Source: Oxalobacter paeniformigenes (GTDB lineage: Bacteria > Pseudomonadota > Gammaproteobacteria > Burkholderiales > Burkholderiaceae_D). Taken from it: a stretch of DNA of 64,000 nucleotides. Each line of letters starts with the position of its first letter. The first letter of the stretch is position 1. A program made the position numbers and the translations under genes. The notes under the pieces are model-generated. The model searched no databases and was not told where the DNA came from. It was given only the letters and a program-made list of their open reading frames with translations. The DNA lies in NCBI RefSeq assembly GCF_027158465.1, contig NZ_JAMKYL010000001.1, positions 798,540 to 862,539 on the forward strand, written 5' to 3'. Shown here in pieces: positions 8,993 to 16,698 of this stretch.

Positions 8993-9430
8993 ATGCGACT
9001 GTGGACATTGCATCCTGTCTATCTTGATGCGCGCGGGCTGACCGCTTGCTGGCGCGAAGCCTTGCTGGCGCAAAAAGTCCTCTCAGGACGAACACAAGGC
9101 TACCGTCATCATCCGCAACTGCAACGCTTCCGCCAGTCCGGCGATCCCATCGCGGCGATACGCTATTATCTCCTGGTCCTCTGGCAGGAAGCGAACCGCC
9201 GTGCCTACCGTTTCGATTTGTCCCGTATCGACACACCGGCGGGTACACCGCCTGACATTCCGGTCACGGCCGGACAACTGGCTTTCGAAAAACGCCATTT
9301 GCTGTCCAAACTGTCAAAGCGTGCGCCCCGGCAGGCGGAAACACTTGAAAAAACGGAATCCCCCCTGCCCCATCCCCTGTTCTCCATACATGAAGGCCCT
9401 GTCGAGGAATGGGAAAAAGCACCTGGATGA
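8993..9430 (+). CDS. pyrimidine dimer DNA glycosylase / endonuclease V family protein
   Basis: A 145-residue protein opening with MRLWTLHPVYLDARGL and continuing with WREALLAQ, GYRHHPQL and FRQSGDP, matching the Pyr_excise family seen in many bacteria. T4 endonuclease V, the namesake, cleaves UV-induced dimers through an N-terminal threonine. That threonine is not at position 2 here (Arg follows Met), so lesion specificity is uncertain. It lies 20 bases after mdaB and is probably co-transcribed with it. Confidence 0.7.
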   Translation: MRLWTLHPVYLDARGLTACWREALLAQKVLSGRTQGYRHHPQLQRFRQSGDPIAAIRYYLLVLWQEANRRAYRFDLSRIDTPAGTPPDIPVTAGQLAFEKRHLLSKLSKRAPRQAETLEKTESPLPHPLFSIHEGPVEEWEKAPG

Positions 9431-9535
9431 CTTTCCTGACACACGACGCCATCGTTCTTCGGGAATTGCATGACCCGGCGGAACTTTTGCCTGTCGCCAT
9501 ACACAAGCTATGATGACATCATCAAGGAGCATCCC

Positions 9536-10027
9536 ATGACCAATTTTTTTCGCCGCCATGCGGCTGGCCGTTTTTTTGTCATCACGTTGCCTGTCGCCTG
9601 TACCCTGATCGTCGGCGCTCTTGCCGCACGCATGCAATCCGATTCACTGCGATTGTGGTATCCGACACTGGAAAAATCGCCGCTGACACCCCCGAATGCG
9701 GTTTTCCCTATCGTCTGGACATCGCTTTATATCCTGACAGGTCTCTCCATGGGGCTGATTCTTCTCTCCGATGACAGGCGAAAATACAAGGCATTGCTGC
9801 TTTTCACCTTCCAGCTCGGTCTCAATTTTCTCTGGTGTTATCTGTTTTTTATCTGCGAAAAGACGGGTGTTGCACTGCTGTGCCTGATCGTACTGACTGG
9901 CACGGCCATTCACTACACCTTCGGCAGCTGGCGGATACGAAAAACCGCCTCCATTCTTTTTATCCCGTATATCGCCTGGCTCTGCTTTGCACTATACCTG
10001 AATCTTTATATCTGGTTGTATAACTGA
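9536..10027 (+). CDS. TspO/MBR family membrane protein
   Basis: About 163 residues with five hydrophobic helices. The motifs PPNAVFPIVWTSLYILTGLS, LNFLWCYLFF and IAWLCFALYLNLYIW are the tryptophan/aromatic-rich signatures of tryptophan-rich sensory proteins (TspO). Family members bind porphyrins and cholesterol-like ligands in the membrane and are linked to tetrapyrrole and stress signalling. The ATG at 9536 has AAGGAG at 9524-9529; an in-frame ATG at 9470 would add a hydrophilic leader and is disfavoured. Confidence 0.85.
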   Translation: MTNFFRRHAAGRFFVITLPVACTLIVGALAARMQSDSLRLWYPTLEKSPLTPPNAVFPIVWTSLYILTGLSMGLILLSDDRRKYKALLLFTFQLGLNFLWCYLFFICEKTGVALLCLIVLTGTAIHYTFGSWRIRKTASILFIPYIAWLCFALYLNLYIWLYN

Positions 10028-10132
10028 AAAGACAGGCAGATACCACAGTCGTGCCAGGCAGACTTTGCCGATTTCACATACAATCGACACGAAACCGTAA
10101 AAAAACCGGTCGTCACTTCAAGGAGAAATGCC

Positions 10133-10822
10133 ATGACTGCCATTGACCTGTCCGCCGTCGATACCGTCATCACCAGCCGGAAATCGGTCCGCGCCTACAA
10201 AAAAGATGCCGTATCCCCCGAACTGCTTCGCCACCTGCTTGAAATGGCGATGCATGCCCCTTCTACCACCAACACACAGCCATGGAAAGTCTATGTCCTG
10301 ACCGGTGCGGCGCTCAAAAGACTGACCGACGCCGTTTGCGCCGCTTTCGACACGGAAGCGGAAAAACACCGTTCGGAATACGCCTACTATCCCGACAAGC
10401 CGCTTGAGCCGTATCTCTCACGCCGTCGCAAGCTGGGACACGACATGTATCGCCTGCTCGGCATCGCCCGTGAAGACCGCGAAAAACGACTGGAACAACA
10501 CCGGAAAAACCTGGAATTTTTCGGTGCGCCCGCCGGTCTCATATTCACCCTGCACCGCGATTTGCCGCCTGCGAACTTCATCGACTACGGCGCATTTTTC
10601 CAGAACATCATGCTTTCCGCAAAAAGCCACGGTCTGGACACCTGTATCCAGGCATACTGGAGCGATTATCACCGGGTTATCCGCGATGTACTGGGACTGG
10701 CTCCTGAAGAAATGGTACTGGCCGGCATGGCGGTAGGCTATGCCGATACCGAAGCCGTGATCAACCGGCTTGTCTCCGAACGTGAACCTGTCGATGCGTT
10801 CGCCACCTTTATGGATCGCTAG
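10133..10822 (+). CDS. nitroreductase family protein
   Basis: A 229-residue FMN-dependent nitroreductase. The FMN-binding motif SRKSVRAYKKDAV lies near residue 15, APSTTNTQPWKVYVLTG near 40, and EEMVLAGMAVGYAD near 190. Enzymes of this family use NAD(P)H to reduce nitro compounds, quinones or flavins in the cytoplasm. The start has a clear AAGGAGAA ribosome-binding site. It stands as a single gene with a terminator-like hairpin after it. Confidence 0.9.
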   Translation: MTAIDLSAVDTVITSRKSVRAYKKDAVSPELLRHLLEMAMHAPSTTNTQPWKVYVLTGAALKRLTDAVCAAFDTEAEKHRSEYAYYPDKPLEPYLSRRRKLGHDMYRLLGIAREDREKRLEQHRKNLEFFGAPAGLIFTLHRDLPPANFIDYGAFFQNIMLSAKSHGLDTCIQAYWSDYHRVIRDVLGLAPEEMVLAGMAVGYADTEAVINRLVSEREPVDAFATFMDR

Positions 10823-10853
10823 CTTCCGGCACCCGCTCCGTCACCAGCGAAAA

Positions 10854-10880
10854 CGCCGGTATGCATGACGCATACCGGCG
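10854..10880. terminator. terminator-like hairpin between convergent genes
   Basis: An 11-bp perfect stem (CGCCGGTATGC/GCATACCGGCG) with loop ATGAC. The upper-strand downstream side has little T-run, while the lower strand reads into TTTT, so it serves the leftward gene best and may act in both directions. Confidence 0.6.
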
Positions 10881-10934
10881 ATTGTTCCGTCATCCTGCAC
10901 GATGAAAAACGCTTCACCGTACTGATACTGCATC

Positions 10935-10962
10935 CCGGTTTTTCGTCTCCCTGAAAAACCGG
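10935..10962. terminator. second hairpin abutting the serine hydrolase stop codon
   Basis: A 10-bp stem (CCGGTTTTTC/GAAAAACCGG) with an 8-base loop touches the stop codon of the leftward gene. Together with the hairpin at 10854 it forms a double 3'-end structure. Confidence 0.45.
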
Positions 10963-12126
10963 TCACTTTCCGAAACTGGCATAGATGGCGTTACGGATAT
11001 CGACTGCCACGACTTCATCAAGCGCCGTCGTTGTCATGGTGACGACAGAGAGCTTGATCGACGGATCGGCAAACCATTTGGAACCATACACACCGCCCCA
11101 GGCCAGCGTACCGGGTGCCTGCGGCGTATTGTCGGCTGCGACAGGATCGACAAGAACCCCCCAGCCAAGACAGAACCCGATACCCGGACGTGCTTCCTTG
11201 CCCGTCGGCAACTGGTTGGTCGCCATTTGCGTCATCAGTTTCTTGCTGGCAAAAGGCGCTTCCCTGGTTCTGATCGCCTCGACCATACGCATCAGATCGG
11301 CTGCGGTGCCAGTCAGTCCGACGCCGCCGGAAGGATATTCGTTCTTGTTGAAAACCCGTTCCGGTGAAAAATGGAAATATCTGCCTTCCGGATCCGTCAG
11401 ATACTGGTCATCAGCCATGCGGGTCAGCACGCCATTATCCAGATAATAAGGCGCAGCCACTCTTTCACGTTCGGCTACCGGAACATGAAACGCCGTATCC
11501 TGCATACCCAGCGGTTTGAGCACCAGTTCGGCCATGGCTGTATCAAAACCGGCTCCGTATGCTTTCTCGATCACTGCACCCAGTACATCCGGTGCAAGCG
11601 AATACAGCCAGTCGCTGCCGGGAGCGAAGCGCAAGGGGGCTGAAGCCAGCCGCCTCATGTTTTCTTCAAGACTCAAGCCGGTGATATCGAGACCATCCGA
11701 TACACCTGCGGAGGCATAAGGACCGTCTTCCGTTTGCGACCAGCGGTAATCCAGCCCGGACATGTGGCATAACAACTGCCTGATCGTCATGACCGGTACA
11801 CTGCCGTCTGCCAGTGCCGGTGTGAAATACGGCAACCATTTCGTGACCGGATCGTCAAAGCCTACCTTGCCCTGTTCGATAAGCGCGGCGACCGCCAGAC
11901 TGGTCAACGCCTTGCTGATCGACGCCAGACGGAACATCGTATTTTCCTGCATCGCCTTGCCGGCCTCGATATCGGCCATGCCTGCTGCACGACTGTAAAC
12001 GAGCTTTCCGTCATGGCATACCTGAACCACCACCCCGCCGGTCATCTTTCGTTCGAGATTCCTGTCGATCGCCGCATTGACCCTGTCCCTCAACTTGTCA
12101 GGCCTGCATACCCATGTACTTCTCAT
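10963..12126 (-). CDS. serine hydrolase, class C beta-lactamase/esterase family
   Basis: A 387-residue penicillin-binding-protein-fold hydrolase. The SxxK motif is S69-I-S-K72 in FRLASISKALTSLAV, the YxS-type motif lies in YSLAPDVLGAVIEK, and a C-terminal WGGVYGSKW takes the place of KTG/HxG. This pattern is usual in family VIII esterases and D-aminopeptidase-like enzymes (EstB type) rather than in resistance beta-lactamases. No signal peptide is evident, so it is probably cytoplasmic. The ATG at 12126 has an AGGGGG ribosome-binding site; the upstream alternative at 12183 is disfavoured. Confidence 0.8.
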   Translation of the reverse strand: MRSTWVCRPDKLRDRVNAAIDRNLERKMTGGVVVQVCHDGKLVYSRAAGMADIEAGKAMQENTMFRLASISKALTSLAVAALIEQGKVGFDDPVTKWLPYFTPALADGSVPVMTIRQLLCHMSGLDYRWSQTEDGPYASAGVSDGLDITGLSLEENMRRLASAPLRFAPGSDWLYSLAPDVLGAVIEKAYGAGFDTAMAELVLKPLGMQDTAFHVPVAERERVAAPYYLDNGVLTRMADDQYLTDPEGRYFHFSPERVFNKNEYPSGGVGLTGTAADLMRMVEAIRTREAPFASKKLMTQMATNQLPTGKEARPGIGFCLGWGVLVDPVAADNTPQAPGTLAWGGVYGSKWFADPSIKLSVVTMTTTALDEVVAVDIRNAIYASFGK

Positions 12127-12373
12127 CGCCACCCCCTTCTTCTTATGCTGTCCAATCAATCGCGAACGATTATAAACTGCCATTCGCGCGACGCTCCATA
12201 ACGCCAGTCTGGATTTCCTGAAAAAAACCGTACATCTTCCCTTTCGAAATCCTGTGGCACCGTCCGGTCATGAAAAACGCGAAAATCGTAAAATGACCTG
12301 TCGTTTGGCAAAAAAATAACGTTATACTAGAAAATTATCCGTTTTGTTTCAGTCTTGAGGAAAAACCCATATC

Positions 12374-12622
12374 ATGATTCACAGATTCAAGAAAAATACG
12401 GTTTACGGTGGAGAAACCCTTTTCGGCGGATGTGGCTGCCTGGATCGCAACAAGATCACCATCCTGAAAAGAACGAAAGGCTGGCTGGTTTACCGGGAAC
12501 AGTATTGCAACCGTATCTTCAAAATGAAAAGAGGATATGCATCGGGATGGGGCGATTGCCTGATTACCCGTTTCGATGAATTTCATGCCTATTGCACCGA
12601 ACCGACGATCCAGCCGTTCTGA
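12374..12622 (+). CDS. hypothetical protein, 82 residues
   Basis: A small basic protein with four cysteines, two as GCGC near residue 20. I do not recognise a family. GAGGA at 12357-12361 precedes the ATG, and a TATACT element lies at 12323-12328, so it is plausibly expressed. It is isolated between a divergent hydrolase gene and a 247-bp stretch (12623-12869) in which I see no gene. Confidence 0.45.
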   Translation: MIHRFKKNTVYGGETLFGGCGCLDRNKITILKRTKGWLVYREQYCNRIFKMKRGYASGWGDCLITRFDEFHAYCTEPTIQPF

Positions 12623-12869
12623 TCGTTTCGTTCGCGTAACACTTCCATAACCGGACGCTTCCGGAAAACATCACGTCATGGTTTGGTCCATGACGGATGG
12701 TCTTTTGCGTCCCGATGGCAGTCTGGATGCGCAGCGATATCACCTGATTTCATCCGTATCATACTTCTGTCATTCAGCAAAAAACGATATCCGTGTCACC
12801 ATGCGAACCGATGCTTTTTACGACACAATGCCAGTTGTCATCCGGCACGCGGTTTTCCATCCCCGCTTT

Positions 12870-13793
12870 TCACGCCATTTCCCTGAAAACCGCACCCTCC
12901 GAACGGACACAACACCCGGATGCATCCACGAGAAACCCCTCGACGGGATATCGCCGTGAAATGGCGGCCATGCTGCCGGAAAACGTTTCTGCCGTTTCTA
13001 CGAACAATGCCGTCGAAGCCATATCGCCGATGGCACAGTTGTCGCTTGTCATGCAAACCAGCCGGTTCGGCGAGGGATAGCCGGTACGCGGGTCAAGAAT
13101 ATGGCCGTAACGCCTGCCTGCTATCGTGACATATATCTGCGACTGGGACGATGTCGAAAAACACTGGTTGCACAGTGAAACGGTATAAACCTTGCCGCTA
13201 TCGAGCGGATCGGCCACCGAGACATCCCAGGCCTGAGAGATATCGGGAGCAAGTGCATAAATCGTGCTGCCGCCCGCATTGATGATACCGTCATCAATGC
13301 CCATCGCTCGCATTTCGGCTACCATCCGGTCAAGTGCCCACGCCTTGATAAACGAACCGGTGACGATTTCCTGCCCTTTCCGGATTCTCGCACGCGTTCC
13401 ATCGACATCGATCCCCCTGTAATCGACAAATCGTCTGATTGCAGCAATTTCCTGATCCGTGGGAATACTCGTCACCCGGTCTTTGTAAAAGCCCCACAGT
13501 CTGATCAGCGGCATGACCGTAATGTCATATCCCCCGTCAGAAAGTTCCGAGAAAGAAACGGCTTGTTCCAACATCGAGACCGTCTCTGCATCGACTTCGA
13601 CAAACCGTCCGGCATTCCGGTTGATACGGTCTATATACGATCCTGCGGTATGGGAATTGTATTGCCGGTCGAATGACTCCATGACGGAAAACAGCCGGTC
13701 GAAAACGGCATCGTCGAACGATGCCGGAATCTTGACGCGAATATGCGCCCTGAAAAGAAAGCGTGTCTGAACCTTGTAGAGTTGCCCGTCCAT
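12870..13793 (-). CDS. apbE: FAD:protein FMN transferase (ApbE family)
   Basis: A 307-residue ApbE protein. The motifs GGYDITVMPLIRLWGF, GSFIKAWALDR, the NAGGS loop, HILDPRTGYP and the Mg-binding segment DMASTALFV are all present. ApbE covalently attaches FMN from FAD to a Thr/Ser of target proteins such as NqrB/RnfG or extracytosolic flavoproteins. No N-terminal signal peptide is visible, so this version may act in the cytoplasm or have a divergent export signal. It is last in an operon with a small secreted peptide and an HPP membrane protein. Confidence 0.88.
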   Translation of the reverse strand: MDGQLYKVQTRFLFRAHIRVKIPASFDDAVFDRLFSVMESFDRQYNSHTAGSYIDRINRNAGRFVEVDAETVSMLEQAVSFSELSDGGYDITVMPLIRLWGFYKDRVTSIPTDQEIAAIRRFVDYRGIDVDGTRARIRKGQEIVTGSFIKAWALDRMVAEMRAMGIDDGIINAGGSTIYALAPDISQAWDVSVADPLDSGKVYTVSLCNQCFSTSSQSQIYVTIAGRRYGHILDPRTGYPSPNRLVCMTSDNCAIGDMASTALFVETAETFSGSMAAISRRYPVEGFLVDASGCCVRSEGAVFREMA

Positions 13794-13802
13794 GTTTCCG
13801 TA

Positions 13803-14033
13803 TCATTGCGACCCGGAAGCCCATTCCCGTTTTTTCTTTTCGAGACGAACTTTTCCCTTGTCGGTACCGGCATTGCGGTCTTTTTCAGCGTTTTTCGCCT
13901 CATTCGTCTTTTCAGGCGCCTTTTTCACGTCGCCATGCTTCACGGCACGTTCATTTGCTCCGGTGGCGATACCTGAAATCACCAGCAACAGCGACGCAAG
14001 CGCCCATCCCGGTTTTCCGAAAAATCCCTTCAT
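13803..14033 (-). CDS. small secreted lysine-rich protein
   Basis: A 76-residue product with a good N-terminal signal sequence (hydrophobic core about 10-24, possible cleavage after ATGA). A highly charged Lys/Glu/Asn-rich mature part of about 50 residues follows. AAGGGA precedes the ATG. It lies between the HPP gene (21 bases upstream) and apbE (9 bases downstream) in the same direction, which supports reality. Family unknown; no SGAT-type flavinylation motif is seen. Confidence 0.6.
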   Translation of the reverse strand: MKGFFGKPGWALASLLLVISGIATGANERAVKHGDVKKAPEKTNEAKNAEKDRNAGTDKGKVRLEKKKREWASGSQ

Positions 14034-14054
14034 CTGTCCCTTGCATGCATACCG

Positions 14055-14624
14055 TCATATCCAGTACTTCGGATAATGCCGGTTTTTGTTCGAGGAAAAA
14101 TTGTTCACAATCACGGCAACCACCAGCATGATCAGCACACCGACCAGCACCGGTGACAATATATACATCCATCCCAGTTCATGAACGGACGCCCCCCCCA
14201 CCACGGCGATCAATGCTGTCGCACCACCCGGCGGATGTGTCGTATTCGTCGCCATCATGGCGGCGATCGCTGTCGCGACAGCCAGTGCGGAAGCCAAGGG
14301 TACGTTATCCGGGAAAAGATTATACGCAATCACACCGACAAGTGCCGAAATGACATGTCCTCCGACCAGATTTCTGGGCTGCGACAACTCTCCCATCGGT
14401 ACCCCGTAAATCAGTACGGCCGACGCGCCAAACGAACCGATCAGAAACAAATTGGCATTTTCCTGTATACCCATCCAGTGGTTCAGCCACCATACGCCGA
14501 AAATGCCGGCAAAACCGCCAATCCAGGCCCATGCGATTTCAGAAAACGGCTTTTTCACCAATGTTCTGGAACCGCCCTTCATTTTCGACAAATAGCTTTT
14601 CAGCACCACTTCAAAACCTTTCAT
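14055..14624 (-). CDS. HPP family membrane protein
   Basis: A 189-residue integral membrane protein with four hydrophobic helices and the family-defining segment TNTTHPPGGATALIAV near residue 130. HPP proteins are found in bacteria and chloroplasts; some are linked to nitrite transport, but the general function is unsettled. It is the first gene of a three-gene leftward operon with the lysine-rich peptide and apbE, and it is divergent from an Rrf2 regulator gene. Confidence 0.85.
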   Translation of the reverse strand: MKGFEVVLKSYLSKMKGGSRTLVKKPFSEIAWAWIGGFAGIFGVWWLNHWMGIQENANLFLIGSFGASAVLIYGVPMGELSQPRNLVGGHVISALVGVIAYNLFPDNVPLASALAVATAIAAMMATNTTHPPGGATALIAVVGGASVHELGWMYILSPVLVGVLIMLVVAVIVNNFSSNKNRHYPKYWI

Positions 14625-14721
14625 TCATGCACAACAGTGCGAACATTGTAAAATCGGCGAAACGCGTGATTTTACCGCCGCTTTTCATCGTCATCCGGAA
14701 CGAATACCCCTCGCCACAGCC

Positions 14722-15198
14722 ATGAGACTGTCAACCAATACCCGATACGCCATCCGTATCATTTTCGAACTGCATCTGGCCAACACCCCCGTTCCGATCG
14801 CTGCCCTCTCGGAACAGACCAACATCAGCCAGAAAACCGTCGAAAACATCCATGCCATCCTCAAGTCAAACGGTATCACGGAAGCCATCATCGGCGCACA
14901 CGGCGGCATCCGGCTAGGCATGCCGCTCCGTGAAATCAGTCTGGGAAAAATGATCGACCTTTTCGACGATGGCGTGCGCTTCATCGTCTGCTTCGGCAAC
15001 AAGTCCAATGACTGCCCACGCCAGCATATCTGCGAAACCCGCTCCGTCTGGAAAACCGTTTCCGACAGAATCAGCGACGTACTCGAAGGCGTTTCGCTGG
15101 AATCCATTCTGGACCAGTACCGTCAGGAAACGGATCGGGAACGCGGAGAAAAAATCGTCATCCGGTGCATCAACCGGAAAGGCGATATCCCGCTCTGA
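14722..15198 (+). CDS. Rrf2 family transcriptional regulator with three cysteines
   Basis: A 158-residue winged-helix Rrf2 protein. It starts MRLSTNTRYAIRIIFELH, has the recognition region ISQKTVENIHAILKSNG, and carries Cys90, Cys98 and Cys104 (C-x7-C-x5-C) where IscR and NsrR carry their iron-sulfur ligands. It may therefore sense oxygen, NO or iron-sulfur status. Its gene is divergent from the HPP/apbE operon across about 100 bases, so that operon is the natural target candidate. Confidence 0.85.
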   Translation: MRLSTNTRYAIRIIFELHLANTPVPIAALSEQTNISQKTVENIHAILKSNGITEAIIGAHGGIRLGMPLREISLGKMIDLFDDGVRFIVCFGNKSNDCPRQHICETRSVWKTVSDRISDVLEGVSLESILDQYRQETDRERGEKIVIRCINRKGDIPL

Positions 15199-15337
15199 AC
15201 TTTACCGTACCCTCTTCAGGCATATCCCCCGTGCCTGCTCCCGTTTTCCGGCGCGCGCCCCTGAAATCAGGAAACAAGTGGTCACCGCTCCGGCGGCAAA
15301 CACGCGTTTCCTGCGCAACCGGCTCCGTCACGAACCG

Positions 15338-15826
15338 TCAGTTATCCGCACATGGCGCGACAAGACAGGTATCGCCATCCTTGAGCCTGACGCCTTCGCT
15401 GTCGTATACCGTGACATTGACCGGCACGGCCGTACTGATACTGCTGGCCACCGTACAGAAATTCTCGAACTGGTTCAATGCCCGTTCCAGATGCGCCAGC
15501 GATGCGGCAGGTTTGCCCAGACGGATTTCCACGTCGATAGCCAGTATCCGCAGACGGTTGGCATCGTTACGCCCGACCCGCGCTCTGGCGACCGTCCTGA
15601 TCGGCGAAGGGTCCTGCCTGAATTTCGACAAGGCGAACATCAGGGAATCCGACAGGCAGTTTGCCACACCGGCCGTCACCAGCTGTTCGGGACTGGGACC
15701 TCCGTTTTTTCCGATCGGTTCCGGTTCATCGACGACCCATTCGGCACCGCTTCCGCCGAAACGCGCCCTGAACTGGAACTTTTCGATCTGTTCCAGTACG
15801 ACTTCATTGGCATGACTGTCTTGCAT
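15338..15826 (-). CDS. OsmC/Ohr family peroxiredoxin-like protein
   Basis: A 162-residue OsmC-type protein. The two redox cysteines are in GVANCLSDSL and FENFCTVASS, and the GGPSPEQLVTAG motif is conserved. OsmC proteins reduce organic hydroperoxides with a Cys pair in the cytoplasm. A GGAGG at about 15831-15836 sits five bases before the ATG at 15826, so this start is preferred over the ATG at 15838, which overlaps the ribosome-binding site. It is a single gene following a terminator. Confidence 0.85.
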   Translation of the reverse strand: MQDSHANEVVLEQIEKFQFRARFGGSGAEWVVDEPEPIGKNGGPSPEQLVTAGVANCLSDSLMFALSKFRQDPSPIRTVARARVGRNDANRLRILAIDVEIRLGKPAASLAHLERALNQFENFCTVASSISTAVPVNVTVYDSEGVRLKDGDTCLVAPCADN

Positions 15827-15888
15827 TTCCGCCTCCATTGATCCGTTATCAAACTGTCTGACGTAACCTTATCAAGGTTTACACCGGT

Positions 15889-15914
15889 AAAAAACCCCCT
15901 TGCAAGGGGGGTTT
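15889..15914 (-). terminator. terminator of the MOSC gene
   Basis: CCCCCTTGCAAGGGGG is flanked by runs of A and T. On the lower strand the stem is followed by six T residues. It ends the MOSC gene and insulates osmC. Confidence 0.85.
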
Positions 15915-15924
15915 TCCGGAAAAT

Positions 15925-16611
15925 TCAAAGGATACCTGTTCCCAGCAATCGGGCATCCCATGATTCGATCCGGCCGGATCCGATTCGCTTGCGCAACGTA
16001 TTTTGCCATCTTTCCGACAACCCTTTCGTCTCCGACAAAGCTTGCCAGTCATCCGGATTCATCGAAGGTTCTTCGCTTTCTGTACCGAACATGACCGACA
16101 TGATCTCATGTATCGTCACACTGCTGACACGTTCCTGAAAACGGAAAGGCATGTTCGCGCCGACCGTACCGGTTCGCAATACCCGGTAAAGCCATCCGCA
16201 GCGCGCCTGCTGCTGCATGACCAGCGCCATGGCATCGCACCCCGTCCGGTACGTCAGCTTGTAACAAGGAGAACGCGGCTGACTGACTTGTATCACGGCA
16301 TCACCCCAGCGAAATATGTCCCCGATACACACGTTCTTTTCATGCCAGCGCGGATCGGAGAGGTTTTCGCCGAAAAGCGCCGGTGCGAACATGCTGCCCT
16401 TTTTGGGATAGCGTTTTTTCCACCAGTCGTAATGCAGCGACGAATAATGCAGCAATGCTCTTTCAGGGCCGCCATGAACCTTTCCGGAAGCCTGTTCATC
16501 ACCTTCCAGTCCGTTTTCGCCAAGCCACAATTCCCCGAATACTTCCGACTTGAAAATGGCGCTGGGAAATCCCATGTCCGTTTCACGCACCTTGCCGATA
16601 AAAACTCGCAT
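15925..16611 (-). CDS. MOSC domain protein (YiiM-like)
   Basis: About 228 residues with a MOSC domain and a C-terminal 3-alpha segment. Visible motifs are GLEGDEQASGKVHGGPERALLHY, FGENLS and the sulfur-carrying cysteine in SQPRSPCYKL. YiiM-type proteins carry sulfur or molybdenum cofactor and help reduce N-hydroxylated compounds. Two adjacent ATGs and a GTG are possible starts. AGGTGG lies five bases before the ATG at 16611, which decides the start. Confidence 0.88.
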   Translation of the reverse strand: MRVFIGKVRETDMGFPSAIFKSEVFGELWLGENGLEGDEQASGKVHGGPERALLHYSSLHYDWWKKRYPKKGSMFAPALFGENLSDPRWHEKNVCIGDIFRWGDAVIQVSQPRSPCYKLTYRTGCDAMALVMQQQARCGWLYRVLRTGTVGANMPFRFQERVSSVTIHEIMSVMFGTESEEPSMNPDDWQALSETKGLSERWQNTLRKRIGSGRIESWDARLLGTGIL

Positions 16612-16698
16612 CATGTCCACCTGACATTCAGAAAAAATTCATTTTTGACGTTATGGCACGCTTCGTCAATGACCCGCGATAAACGCCGTGCACTCCGT

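Noticed and set aside
10963..12126. Antibiotic-resistance beta-lactamase
   Set aside because: SxxK is present, but there is no signal peptide and the C-terminal motif is WGG-type, as in esterases.
12305..12328. TTGGCA...TATACT as promoter of the 82-residue gene
   Set aside because: The spacer is only 12 bp, too short for sigma-70; only the -10-like element is mentioned.
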